DNA from: Cyclospora cayetanensis
Lineage: Eukaryota; Apicomplexa; Conoidasida; Eucoccidiorida; Eimeriidae
Assembly (NCBI RefSeq): GCF_002999335.1
Contig: NW_020312041.1
Span: forward strand, 1 to 64,000
Direction of reading: 5' to 3'
Length of the DNA stretch: 64,000 bases
The position numbers were made by a program, and so were the translations under genes. The notes beneath the pieces were generated by a model. It was not told the DNA's origin and made no database searches. It saw only the letters and a list, made by a program, of their open reading frames with translations. Positions 28,650 to 41,307 of this stretch are shown piece after piece (position 1 is the stretch's first letter; each line of letters starts with the position of its first letter).

Positions 28650-29218
28650 CTAAGGACAAGTTAGCCACTCTGTGATCGAAGGCCCCTCGCATTCCCTGGC
28701 CCACGTGACCGCGTCTGCATATTCAGGTCTGCGAGTTCTGAAGGCGCTGTTGCACACGTTGTACGGCTTGTGACACTTGTCTGTTCTGCTGCGCATGCAG
28801 ACCCTCAGAGTCGGACAGCAGAAAAGCCCGGATTCACACTGTGAGTCCGCTATGCATTTGCCGCATTGCGTAATAAAACCCTCTTTACCACCACATGCCC
28901 ATGTAGGCAAACCTGAAAGCAAAATCACGGTCCCTATTCGATAAACTTGTAGCTACTAATTCTATAGATATATTGTATGACTTACGAATAAATACTGGTA
29001 TAGCGCCCTGCGTGATGTGCTGATGAGGCGTTTCGCGGCAGGCATACACTACAGCCCTAAGGCTATGAATAATGAATACAGCAATTGGGCCAACCAAGTG
29101 AAATAGTAACAAGGGCGAAGCCTCACAACCTCAAAGATTTGCTAACAAAAACTGCAATGGGATAAAGATTTGTTTAGTGCTCCGGCACGTGGCGGGTTAC
29201 GCTAGTAGCCACTTTCAT
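28650..29218 (-). CDS. small secreted cysteine-rich protein
   Basis: The best model has three exons on the minus strand: 29218-29201 (six codons), 29121-28986 and 28912-28650, giving 138 residues; introns are 79 and 73 bases. Residues 1-33 form a signal peptide (MKVATSASPLLLFHLVGPIA, then a hydrophobic run ending VVYA). The mature part has 12 cysteines in a pattern CGKC, DSQC, GLFCCP, VCM, KCHK, VCN, ECE, TCP. The spacing C-x5-C-x5-CCP-x4-VC is like the small disulfide-knot repeats found in secreted proteins of alveolates and in the dickkopf/colipase type of fold, but I cannot assign a function. The second intron has a perfect gtaagt donor. The last exon is solid; the tiny first exon is inferred because the middle frame has no ATG, and its donor (gtaacc) is weaker. 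Confidence 0.6.
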
Positions 29219-31190
29219 GGCTATTGCGGTGTGCTTCTAGTGTACTTCAATGAGCTTTAGAACTGTGGCCTGCGCAAATTTGGGTTGGTGGGAGGACGGG
29301 AAACGGGCAAGATCTTCAATATATCAGTTGGATTTTCGGAAGTGAGCTAGTGGGTTAGGCACTCAACAAATACTAGGTGATACTACCTGAATTTCGGTTT
29401 TCTCTTGTGTCATACTGAATTATCAGGTGTAGCACGTTTCATACTCGAAGCCATTGCCAAGATTGCGCAGAGGGCGCAGACCAGGATACAGCAGACCTTG
29501 GAGAGCCCGAGGTGCGGCCCTCTTCGTATCATCATGATCCTACTTATCATTCCTTTTGAGGAAAAAATAATAAAAACACGAATACGAAGGTCAACCGAAG
29601 ATATTTAGCTTTAAGGGGTAGCGTTCACCGTTCATGATTGCTACGGCTGCCCTGTATTTGGACATGCAGTACGAAGGTCACCTACACAGTACCAGATTTA
29701 GCTTCTCTCATAGCCACAGAAAACCAACTATCCAGAAACCCTGGGCAACATAAGATTGTCTTCACGAAACTAATAGGGATGGTAGGTTGGCAAACGTATA
29801 CAGGGAAGTAGCGTAAAGTGGCACGCCAAAATATTGAAATATCACGAATGTCTGCTCCAACCGCCTCCTACCTCATGCTGACCAGCTAATCTAAAATGAA
29901 GCGCTATCTTTACCCTTTCCCCACCTCTGCCGAGAGCCTATAGGGTGTAACACTCCATGTAAAGTCTCCCTACAGAGACATTGAAATCCAGACTGAGTGC
30001 AAATTTTGTGCAGAATCGCGTATTCTCCAAAACAGCTTCCCTCTTGAATTGCCCTTGCCTTCAGTTCCGAGCATGAGTGGGGTGACAGCTAGGGTAGGCG
30101 CGGCTACATCCCCTAAATACTCCGAGCAGTCACAGCTAGATGCACGTTGCGTTTAGCGCACATGCATACACAAGTGTCTTCATGCATCGAAATGAGACTA
30201 CTGAACAAAAAATAAGCAATACGAGTATACAAGCCAATTAATTATTGATTTCCTATTTCTTAAATGTCTAGTATAGTAGAAAGCGTTGAAGCGTAGCTTA
30301 GCCCGCTATACGTGGCAGCTACTCAGAAAGCCATGGTGTGCTCTGAGCTTCAGTAAGCGCCCCCCTCTTGCTGGGTCTTTCTCCACGTGCCATTAGAAGC
30401 GTGCATCCCCCTGTGGAGTTTTGCACACCGGTGATTGCCTCCAAACTTAATCATAATCGTAAGCATGTGGTCCTCGTGCAAACGAGGCGCGCCTCGCCAT
30501 GGAGAGGGGGTCCCGGCGTAGGGCGTAGGAGCGCTAATCTAGATGCAAGATATGGCCAGTTTCCCTGCGGCCTTACCAAGTATTTTCGCGTGTCTGTGAG
30601 CTTGAAAAAGCATTTAGAATAAAAACACAATCGCGGACGAGACTTGCATCCTGTCTCTTTTAAAATAGAAAAATAGCTGTACTAGTAAACGTGACCCTCA
30701 ATTTTTGTTTGGGCATGCATGCCATGCATCCGTCCCATGTACAAGCGCGTGTGATGGTCGTAATTGCTCCGCAGATGAGACACAAAGCATCCGCAAGAGT
30801 AATGATTCGCGGACTGCGCCAGCGTAAAACGGGCTAGAGAATCAGCACGGCTAAACACCAAACTTTTGGCTCCACACCCACGTTCTAATATAGCGGAACG
30901 CTGGATTGCCAATACAACGCATTGTGTTCAAATGATTAACTATATAAGCATCTCCACTGGCAAAAACACGGAATGGTCCTTGCAAGTGCGAAATTAACGG
31001 CCGACAAGCTGCCAAACCGCGTCCTCTCGAGCCCACGATACGGAGGGAAGAAAGAAAGGGGCAAGGAGGCGAGATAAGTGGTGCATACAGGGGGAGAAGA
31101 TGTCGAAGAGCGGGTGGAAAAAGAACGAGTAGAGGAATCGCAGAGGTGGGAACGGAAGCATTGTATTCAGGGAGATGCAACAAAGGAGGG
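29219..31190. other. intergenic stretch with a dispersed repeat
   Basis: I find no supported gene. The upstream region of the cysteine-rich gene lies at the left end. A repeat-A copy occupies about 30155-30310. Open frames at 29405-29608 and 30368-30622 show no motif. The 3' untranslated region of the PI-PLC-like gene should start at 31190 and run leftward. Confidence 0.45.
30155..30310. repeat. dispersed repeat A, copy 2
   Basis: It aligns by eye with 48451-48598. Landmarks in order: gcatacaca / gcatacaac, gtcttcat.catc, a gact/gtact block, aaaataa, tacaag / gacaagtc, aattaatta / aataattaat, ctagta/ctagtgt, and the end block ttagcccgcta. Copies differ at many sites and by small indels. Confidence 0.5.
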
Positions 31191-34100
31191 TCAAATCCCT
31201 ACATTGAAACTACCCATGGAAACCCCTGATGGCCCCGGGGTGACAGATCCAGCCGTCCTGGGGTGAAACATTTTTAGACAGGCATTACCGAAGTCGATAT
31301 TGCACCAGAAAGTACTGATGAAAACACAGAATCCAAAAGCTGCTATCAGGCAGATGACGCATAACCACAAAGCAACGTACACGTCCCGATTGACATGATG
31401 CTCTGTTTTCGGTAAATCCCCATGGGGACTGTCTAAAAACAGTAAGTCAAAACTCCCTTGCTGCAGCAGCCGCAGACACATGCAACGTTACAAACACAAA
31501 AAGCCTAGACAGACCAACTGCTGGTGATGCTACCGGATAATTTGCAGACTCGTAAAAGAGGCACAAGAGGCTTACTGGAAGATCCAGGAGACGGGAGTTA
31601 GCAGTTTCTTGACGGTTTAGGATGGCGATGTGGTCGTAGAACGTCGCAGCGGCGAAAGGCTCCAATGCGCTCTGAATTTTGTCGTACTTCGCAACCTGGA
31701 AAGCATTTACGGGTCGAATATTGACTCTGTGTATTTGCAAAACCTTGTAACGTGAGCGCAAAGCCTGGAGGAACTCAGCCAGAGTCGCGTTGAACTGCTG
31801 TACCACCTCACCAGGGCTCCCATGTGCTCTCTTCGGCATTGCCTCTATCCGGACTTCCGGAGTGGGAGGGGCAACCAAAACCCTAATAAGTTTATTGGAT
31901 ATGTTATACTTCATCTCATGACCGCTGTTTGAGCCTGTAGTTAGCATACAGACCGTGGAGTCTAGCCCGAACCGCACGTTGGCCAGCCTCCTCATACTGC
32001 GCCTCCTCTGGGTTGAAGAAATTTCAACCGGCACCAGAGGAGCGACAGACTCTAGCAAGTCTTTCATGACCGCCTTGGGTGTCCACGGAAGATCAGATTC
32101 AATGAGGTTAGTATCTGAGCATTTCACCGCTTGAGTAATTGCTTCAAATGAGAGCTGGCGGCGCCCTGCAGTGAATAGCTGGCACTGTCCTATGACTTCG
32201 ACTGACTGCTCATCCCAAATGCTTCCAAGTTCTCCCTCCCTCCGGCTGTTAGCAGTGCGCACAAATTGTGGGGTCTGATCCAGCCTCCAAGTCCATGCAA
32301 AGCACTTGCTTTGACCCACACCTTCGCACCAACTACGGCAACTCGGCCAACCGATTGACCGGCTCATTGTCGGGTGGCCTGAGAAAAACGAATTGAACGC
32401 TTATGGTTTTATGCAGTGCACAAGGAAATAACATGTGAGTACACATTTGATCTCCTCAAACCAGAAGATCAAATATCTATTGGGCAGCCAATCGTATCGC
32501 AAAGTAACACAAAAGGCATGCTTCGCTTTCATGAGAAGCAAAGTTATGGACGCAGGAAAATTGAAGAATACGAAAATTCTTTCGTATAGCTACTTTGTGC
32601 CCTTGTGCCGAACAAAGAACTTTCAAACTGTGCAGTATAATCTGCTATGGGTATATGTGCACACCAGGGTCACCACAGGAAACCACAATGGAGGCGGGCG
32701 CAATTTATGAAGGCGCAGTGCCTGAATTAATGGAATAAACACCAATTCACGATGAAAAAAACCGCAGACCCCAGTCCCGACTCCGGGAAGCCTTCACGCG
32801 ATGCAGACAAAATAAAATGTCGTGGGCCCGTGGGTCCGTGTGCTGGGAAGCTGGAATAAAAATGCTTCTTACCGCTTAAAGAGACATGGGGAGTAGCACA
32901 GGGAGCAAATTGTGCCTCCGATTTAAAAGACACATCATACAAATGATCCGCCTTGACGAACGCCACGACCTGAGACCTAGAGCGGGTAGTAATGAACCAA
33001 GCAAGGAGTGGGTCATCCACCAACAGCAACAGGCGGATATTAGCATCCCGAAGATCAGCTATGCTCTTCTTCATCAGCGCCTCCCCTTTCTTCCGCTGCC
33101 ACTGCCTGAACCCTTCAGCGTCTTTCGCACTATCGCGCATGTTGCGTGTCTGAAGGCTCGCATTTACAAAAGAGCTCGTGTGTCGGGGCAACAGCTGGCC
33201 CCAATAAGTGTCAACCAAATAAGCTATCTCTGCAAAATCGAAAAAGGAGACGTCCTTTTTAACAAAACTGTCGAGCAGGGGACTGCGATACGCCGAATTG
33301 GTCGGCATCCGCACCGCTTGAGAGGCCCGAGCGGCATTGGCGGCAATCTTGGTGTCAGTCTCATCACTGTATGGAAGTCCACTTTTCAAGAAGGTCTGTA
33401 GTTGTTTATCTGCATGGGTAAGGGACTCCCCTAGCTCGGAGCCACTGGCAATTGAGTTCCGGTTGGTGTGCACATTTCCGTTGACCGCTGAAAAGACAAC
33501 AACTACAACTTCGCTTAGAGACTCTCTAAGGAACTGTCGCACAGGCTTGAACAGACCGTCAGCAAGTTCTGTCCTGCCATGCACCTCTAGGGCCGCTTCC
33601 GCTGCAGCAGGGAGACCTCCGGTAGACGATGCATTAACAACGCTGCGCAAAACCTCCATATCATCGGACAAGCGCCACGGAACCTCTGCAGAAACACCAT
33701 AGGGCAATCAGCGCATGGAGACATGCTATGGCGCCTTGAATTTGAGGATTTACACGATATGGTGTGAGACCTCCCAACGCTTCTCAAATATCCGAAGGGC
33801 GGACGACACAGCGGCTGTGGGCATTCACACCATTCGCCACATAGGTTGTTAAACGCACAGTCGTTATACACGCAAGCAAGCGAAAGCAAGGAGTAACTGC
33901 AGGCGTAAATAAAACTGACCCCAAACCTTTAACATCCCTTTGCTTCCTTCCTAGGCTCAAAGTATCATGTTGTACATTATTTGGTTGCGCAGCATACCTG
34001 TGAACCATGCTGAGGTTTGCCTATTTGTCTGTTTTTCAGTACTCGTGCCTCGCCACAGTCTAACATCCAATATCCTCACCCCGTCCTCAAGCTGATTGAG

Positions 34101-34466
34101 GACTCCCTGGTCTTGCGCTTCCACTTTGCCCGCGTACTTTGAAGTGTTAACATCCGTGAGGGTGCTCATATACGTTGCGGGGAGGGCAAGCTTTAACAGA
34201 GAGAGGTGAGAATGCTGCTTCAACCACTTCGTACTCGCCTTAAGATCCACCTCATTTACACTCTTTATATCCCCGTACATGTGGAATGGCTGGACAAGCT
34301 GGCCATTCTGCGGCTCTACCACAGTAGTGGTGCCTGGGGCTGCGTTGGAGGATGCGAGAGTGCCAGAGGACCAAGGTGAGGAGGAGATGCACGGAAGGAG
34401 GAAAACGAAAAACAGAGACACAGAAAAAACACCCCTTGCCGCAAAACGCACAAGCAGATTCGCCAT
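31191..34466 (-). CDS. PI-PLC X-like type I membrane protein, catalytic His replaced
   Basis: Four minus-strand exons (34466-33998, 33685-32873, 32378-31576, 31460-31191) join in phase with GT-AG introns and encode 784 residues. Residues 1-30 are a signal peptide (hydrophobic FSVSLFFVFLLP). Residues 92-230 follow the N-terminal half of a PI-specific phospholipase C X domain: LALPATYMS stands where IPGTHDS is expected, GVRILDVRLW (D134, R136) matches the family's GARIFDIR strand, EVHGRTEL (H192) matches the second catalytic histidine, and FLRESLSEVVVVVFS matches the FL..NPSE.IIM.. helix-strand. The later NIRLLLLVDD fits the next barrel strand. Tyr99 replaces the first catalytic histidine, so ordinary PI cleavage is unlikely. 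A single transmembrane helix (722-746) near the C-terminus follows a large lumenal part. The start chosen is the ATG directly before the signal peptide; the frame is open upstream to an ATG at 34586. Likely at the cell surface or in a secretory compartment. Confidence 0.75.
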
Positions 34467-37349
34467 TCCCGAGGCGCCAAAGATGAAATTTTGGGCGCCC
34501 CCAGTAAAATTATTTGTTCTCAGTGCTGAGCCTAGTAATGGCAAGGACCGAAAGTAGTCCCAGCGGCACTCCAGGTCGTGAGCCAATGCACAGTGTGTGG
34601 CTAGACAGCGATAGCCTTGTCACTCCCACGGGGCAAAGAGCGTCCAACCAATAACAACATGGTCTCGTGGTCGTAAAAATAGTCATAAACTGTTAAAGGG
34701 GGGGGGGAACCTGCGAAGTCAATAGTTGTCTTCCTTTTCAATACTCATGGACTGTAGGGTGCACGCCGCACCATGGAGACAGTAGGAATTCCAGCTTCAA
34801 GCTGCTGCAGTGCAGAGACCGAAACCAGCCGACATGCAAAATTAATAAAGAACGAAAACTCCCCGCATGCGTAGATACTGGCATGAGCTGAAACCACATC
34901 CGACAGCCAGTGAATGCCCACTGACTCGAAGGCACACAAAAATGCCGCAAAGAAACGTCTTCTAAACTAGAACTCCACTTGAACCACGTGAATTATCAAA
35001 GCGCATCCATAAGAGGCGAAAGGAATCCTCCCTTGCTTCAAAGCTAGTGTTGCCCTGCACTGGTGGTGGCTCGTGGGGCTCGGCAGTAGATGCTTCCCTG
35101 TGCGGATGAAAAGCGCAGAGTTGCCCCAGAATTAAGTATGCACTTAAAAGAGGACTGACATTAGCTTCAACAAGTTAGTAAGACCTTAAAACGAGGGAGC
35201 TGTTCATACACTCAAATGTCCTATCTTCTTGCTCTGGCTTATTCGCTAAGTAATGCCGTGGGTCGATTTTAGTTTTTGACCGTCTTCGGTAAAAGACGCG
35301 TGTGTATCCCCCTTTTATAAAGCTGATTCTCCTGCATCAATGAGCTGCGTTTACTTGCATTTTTCTTGTTTGTCTTTCTTAGGGGGATCTCGTGCAGAAT
35401 GATCACATGAGGGAGACATATTCCCTCTAGCGCGTCAAGTTGTCCAAAAGCACCTTCCACTACCCTGATGATACTTGCATACAAACTAGCTAAGAACTAA
35501 CTCTTTTGCTAGACTTTAGTAATTGGTAAGTGTTGCGTAACAACGTTAGCTGAATGTCATAATAAAGGATACTGACTTTACTGCCTCATCCAAAGTTCCT
35601 TTAAGCAGACAGTGAGCTGAGGAGTCAACAGAAGCACACTCAAAAGAATATTAGTTGTTCTTGTGCAAGGGCATCCTCGTTTTTCTTCCCGCACCCTTCT
35701 GGGCTCTGGCATAATGGATGTAACGCTTAAGAAAGGTCTCCTTACCAGACAGCCCCAGACTCGGTAAGGAGCGGGCTAAACTGCGCTTCAACACTTCTTC
35801 TGACACAATATATATTACCTAAAAATAAGTAAAGACTTAACTTTATGGTTTGGCTGCTATTATGGCTTGTTTTGTTTGCAGTGTACTCTAAGCTCGATGC
35901 ACGAAGACGCAATATCATATGCATGTGAGAGTTGCATGGGACTAGCTGTGAAGACCCGCAGTGCTTGGAAGGTAGAGCTACGAGCACTATTGCTGCCCTT
36001 CTCCCCTCATATCAGAACTTGGAGGTGCAGGGGCAGGGAAATGGGGTTCCCTTTTGAAAACACTTAAGAACCATCGATGAAGTTTACATTTGATCTTGAC
36101 TTACCTGCCTCCCTACGGAAACTTGAGATGTAATAGCATTACAGTTGGTCATAGTTCCATGCAGCTGTGTCCCTCTTATTCGCTAGCTATGGTTGTAGTG
36201 GGACGTCAGGATTCCCTAAGCAGGTGCCTTGTACATATTAAGCTATCCGGGGACTCAATAACCTGATTTTCTTAATGAACGTTCGGGGAAGGGGGGCAGC
36301 CCTCTGTCGGTGGCAGCTGACGGTGGAGTATAGCTTGTCCAGGCGGCAGACACCAGCTTGCAAACCAGTGTGAATGGAGTGACTGCAGAGCCGGTTGAAA
36401 GACAACCAGTCGTCGATAAGTGGCGAGCTAAACCAACAAGAAAAGGATGACAACAGCGTGTGGGCAAGTGTTCGAAGAATTCATCGGCCGTTTGGAGACG
36501 TACCTGGGTGCATGTTCCTCAAGGTGAGGAACGGGTGCCCCTTGCGGCATCTCTCTCAGGAGGAAGCTCTCTACTGTTAGAGATTGCTACGCTTCAAGCC
36601 TCTACATACGCCTGATCCATCCCTTTACGCCGGTATCGGCTCGACAGCGTACCTTAAGCGAGCTCGGAAAGCTGAACTAGCAATTTGACTAGTAGATCGG
36701 TCTATCGAGCAAATTTAAAACTTTGGCTCCCATATTCACAATGTTAACGAACAAGTGCTTCAACAATAACCTATCAACTCTTCTCAAAGGGTCACACCAG
36801 CTAGTCACAGGGTTGGCAGCAGTTGAGTGATTAAACAAACGACCAATGGGGCTTTTGCAAAAGATAGACTATTCGAAGCTTCAGGATCAAATGACCGCAG
36901 ATAATACCTCTTTAGGCGAGGGGGAAAAGCGCCGTCAGGACTTTAGATCTATGCTTATCCGGGCTGTGTCAGCCGAGACTATCGTACAGTTAAGGTTGGA
37001 CCCAGACCTCAGAACATAAAGGAACCCGCATCTGCTCCTGTTGCGAAAAACTCGGACATCTAATTCGGAGATGCAGCGCATGCAAAACGGCACAGAACCT
37101 GTACAAGGGTGGCTGAGCCCAGCGGAAGCAAGCTGTTTGGGGAAGAAAGAAGGTGCATAAGGGAAATGGAAGGCCAGATGCGCAAAGTGCGGTGCATTGA
37201 AGGGGCAAGAGAGTATGAAGGCGTAGCTAAAAACTCACAAGGGATCCATTGTGCGTGGATTTAATCTAATACTAGCGACATGATCAAGCACTGCTGGCAT
37301 TACTTGGCGCTGTATGTGAAGGGGACCAATTCGAAGAGGAGACACCACA
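34467..37349. other. stretch with no firmly supported gene
   Basis: This includes the promoter side of the PI-PLC-like gene and a ten-base G run at 34698-34707. On the minus strand, 34939-34747 reads SVGIHWLSDVVSA followed by a hydrophobic segment, which recalls the third motif of PAP2-type phosphatases, but I could not join it to exons carrying the other motifs. Nothing else is supported; the right end may contain decayed RT sequence of the retroelement that follows. Confidence 0.4.
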
Positions 37350-39370
37350 AATGTGCATTTCTCTTGCTCGCTCGTTATCGCCGTCCCTAAACTTGGGTTT
37401 GCTGATTAGTGGCAGAAGACAAGGGTTGGCAAGTCTACGGCAGCGACGAGCTGTTTGTACTTGGGATCGGGTTCTATCAGCACGCATGCACGACCATTGC
37501 GTTGTACCAGATCACAGCGGCGTATCCAAAACGCAGGTATTACAATTGTTAATGAAAAAAAAGATTTTTCTGGGTAACTGCCTTTCGGCTACCGGAATTA
37601 AGCCAGATCCAGCAAACAGTGAATCAGGTACGTTGTAGCCTTTTCCCTTGGGCACCCAGAAAAATGTCGCGTAGCTTTCAAACTTGCATTTCAGCACAAA
37701 AATTTCATTCCTGCGATAGGATACCTGCTCCTTTGACTGGTCCAGCAAAGAAAACGCACTCTTATCCGGATAGAGGACGCTGACGCCGCGGGAAGAAATG
37801 TTATTGGCCTCCTTACAGGTGTTTGCGCTGCCTGATTTAGGAAGTTATTTCTTTCTAACAGCTGACGCAATGTAGCACTGTGCTAGTCTACCCCTAAGAA
37901 CATATGGGTCCTCAAAAACAACAAATTATTGCTTTCTGCTCTCATTGCCTCAACAACACCAAGCAACCGCAGTCATGGGGGGCAAAACGAAAATCATGCG
38001 CTGTTGCAGGGAGTGATAAAATACACGCATTTTTGATCTTGTTGTCAGCATGGATAAGCATGAATCCCATGAGACGTTGTGGGGGGCGGTAAAATGCTAG
38101 CACTCATTAGCTGGGGGTCATTATCATATCCAGACCAACCATCAGGCTTTCACGCGCCGTGAGCAGAGTTTTGAAACCATGATTGTCCCAGGGCTGTTAG
38201 CTGATATGGACACCTCCGGCAATATTTATACACAGGCCGTCACAAGCGTGGTGAACAACGCGCTCTTGCAGCGTCCCAACGATTCACGATTGTGCAGTGA
38301 GACCGCACTTATCTGTAATCATTGACAGTTCCTACCTAACTTGGGTGAGCCTTCTGCTTCAATACCAAAGCATCTACCTGTAGTTCCAGAAACGTGAATG
38401 GCAAAACGTGAGGCTCTATGGTGCTCAGAATGGCCAAATGTGGCTCAACCGAAACGAAAACGAGGATTCGGTCAACCTTACATGTTAGCATCGTGCCGCA
38501 GTGCTGCTCTGCGCAAAGCGTATGAGCATTCTCTTGCAGGCACTTGGAATGGTTTAAACTACAGTGGAAATGCTCGTGAGGTGCGACCAGCGGCAGAAAA
38601 GTATGCGCCGCCATGCCAGACTCTCAACAACTGGCAACTCCTCCGCTATGGCAAATCTGGCCTTTCATAAAGTCCTCCTATGATCGAAAGAATTTGGAGT
38701 GAGTTGACTGTGGACCTTGTTGGTGGACTGTCAGACGTCAAGTGCCAGGATACCACCTACGACATTGTCGACTTAGCAAATATGCCCATTTCATCGCTTT
38801 TTCAGCTCTGCCAGTTCTCAGAAAGTGCTCAGTTATTCTTAACGCATTACTAGAAGTTCCACAGACCCCTCAAAAAGTATCCTTTTATACGGGGATCCGA
38901 AGTTTGCTAGATCGTGCTGGCTTACTTTCAGGATCTGCATTTCAGTTGCAAGAACGTACCAATTGCACTTTTCTGCATTATATGCAGCTAGATAGTTTTT
39001 AAAAATCCGGCTGCTCTGCCTTTCTTTGTTCAGCTGAGCGGGCACATCATACAACAATGCACTTGTCTACCCAATGCTTTCCTGCATCACCAGCCTACAT
39101 TGAGGAGCGCCTCTTCAATGCAGGCTTAAACCTGGTGATCCGGAGTCAGCAGCCACTATTTGCAGCGGAAGGATCAGAGAGCAGCTGGCCAGTGCACACG
39201 AATGTATGCGCAATGTTGACTAGAAACAACAGGAGCGGATTTTATGAAGAGTGGCGATTGGCTGTATGTTTCGAATCTAAGGATGTGTTCGCGGTGGAGC
39301 TCCAGGCTGTACGAAGTGCATCTGAAGGTGACCAGACGAAGACATCCATTCCAGGTGGGTAGGGCTTGTA
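37350..39370 (+). mobile_element. Ty3/gypsy pol relic (RT, RNase H, integrase)
   Basis: Plus-strand fragments of a gypsy pol appear in the canonical order. The reverse transcriptase end is at about 37480-37625: VLQLLMKKK, then FLGNCLSATGIKPDPAN, where active elements have FLGH.IS..GI..DP. RNase H pieces lie at about 37915-38310 (IIAFCSHCLNN, then HYHIQTNHQAFTRREQ, the TDH.AL region). The H2C2 zinc region is at 38480-38630 (RKAYEHSLAGTWNG then CQTLNN), with one His lost. The integrase core follows at 38695-38980 (WSELTVDLVGGLSDVK, TTYDIVD, then in another frame RLSKYAHFIAF, then SAQLFLTH). The post-core module is at 39245-39360 (GDWLYVSNLRM, SSRLYEVHLKVTRRRHPFQV). Stops and frame changes separate nearly every block, so the copy is dead. 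LTRs and gag were not located, so the true ends are unknown. Confidence 0.75.
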
Positions 39371-40833
39371 ATCTTCAGACGGGTCACTGCTCTCATTTTA
39401 CGCTAGCGATTTTTCGATGTCGACAGCAAAACGGAATTGACAATTTTGGCTTCCTGAGGAGATTCGGAGACTCTTCGAATTATTAGCGGAATCTGCCGCT
39501 CAGGCAGGTGACTGGTGGATGGTTCATGGGGAGTCGTTTACGTGCTGAATTCGAAGATCATGGAGTGCCGAGGAGATAAATTGAGGCAACTATGAGGCAA
39601 CATCACCATGAGTGGTCGAAAGAGGAGCGGCTGCCGAGTTTGCCGCCTGTGGAAGAATTTGCCGTTCTGTTTAGTTAGCGACGCTAGTTGCCATGGACTG
39701 TATTCCTCGAGTTCCTTGGCAAGTGGCCTTTTCCAGCGCCTATTCTGTTTTTAATAGCTACCTCTATCTAGCGCAATTACTGAAGGCTCGCCCGGCCACT
39801 TCTAAGGTGTTCTGTACACAAACTATGCGCAGGGCCTCTCAGGTATGTTGTCTGCGATATTTCTATGAGGAGCTGGAGATCGACTATGCTACAGTCATGC
39901 AGCGGCTGCACTTGCACACAGAGACTGCTCAACGAGGCGCGAGAGACCTGCTAAACCCCCTTTAATTTCCATTTCCCTTGTCCGTTTACGCTATTTTCGT
40001 TGCGTCGTAGCATAAGGCATACACATTTAGCGCCTCGACGACAGTGAGCCTTCTTCCCGTAGAGCTACCTTTCGCCTGGTCCCCCGTTTGTTGCTGGTTA
40101 GTGCTTGTGTCTGGTTCTCCTTCCATTTCTTTTTAAGGGGTAATACCCATTTTGCTTTTCATTCGTGCACTGTTTTTCTATTTCTGCTTGCTTGGGGAGT
40201 GGTGATACGATGCAAGCTCCCCCGCTGTTCTGCACGTCTATGGTATTGAAGAACAGATGTGGAACACGAGAACGTGTGAATCATATGTACAGTAGATATA
40301 AGCAATCAAGACTTTGTTTGAACATTCTGGCAGGGCTTGGCTCCTCTTATATCCTGCTCACTGCAGACTACTCTTAGCTCGCTACAACAGCAAGTACTGT
40401 TGTGTGCATATGCGCCAAATGCTCTGTGCATCCAGCTGTAAATGCTCGGTGTACTTAGAGTGTGCGGCAACATGCCACCTTAGCTACCTCTCTGCCCTGA
40501 TGTCGGAAGCTCGTAGTGGTGCGCCGGGGAAAAAAGGACCTTTCAATTTTTTAACCAACATTTTACCAACTTTTCGTTTAGTATGACGTCTCCTTACGCA
40601 GACCTTAGATAAAGCTCTACAGTAGGAAGCTCAATCAGAGTGCATAGACCGTCGGGACTGGCCAAATGCGCACACACGGCCCGCACTGGACATTCTTGCC
40701 GCCCCAGCGTGTTCAGTAGGCTTGGGAAGGCACCGAAATTATCAGTAAGCGCTTATCTAAGAACCAGTCCGTTGGGGGCTCCCCTGTCTGCAAGATGGCA
40801 CTAGGAGAACAAACGAGCTACCTTCTCTGGAGC

Positions 40834-40895
40834 TGAAGCGCCTCTTGAGGGTGCAGTAGAGCCAAGTAGGGCCTTTTGACGATTGTGGGTCCATC
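40834..40895. repeat. dispersed repeat C, copy 2
   Basis: It matches 1521-1586 through gcgcctcttgagggtgca, gagcc and gggccttt blocks in the same orientation. Confidence 0.35.
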
Positions 40896-41174
40896 GCCCT
40901 GCGCAGTAGTGATTATTTGGCTAGCTTCTGAGAACAGCCACAAGTTGAGAGCTCCGCGAAGTTCATTTGTTGTACTTGTAAAAAACACCAATACAGTACA
41001 GTATTCATTACACGGGGACTTTGTTTGGCTATCACGCGGTCAGGCATAAGCAGATATGATTGTTGACTAGGTGCATCAACCCCCCAGAGTCAGCTTGCGT
41101 GGGTGGACAACGAGCTGTCCAGCGACAGGCAAGGCCGTGTGTATGGCAGGTATGTAATAGACTGACCTGCTTAT

Positions 41175-41193
41175 GGGCTCAACCTTTGAGCCC
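41175..41193. repeat. short perfect inverted repeat
   Basis: Arms gggctcaa and ttgagccc pair over eight bases with a three-base loop. It sits about 115 bases before the tandem duplication. No function is assigned. Confidence 0.5.
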
Positions 41194-41307
41194 GTAGCTG
41201 TTGTTATGTAAGCTTTTCTTCGGCGCTTGTGTCGGCAAGTTTTTGTTCCGTTGGATCTGGGCACGCCATGTTCCGAAACGGTACAGCATCGGTACGCACT
41301 TTCAGCG

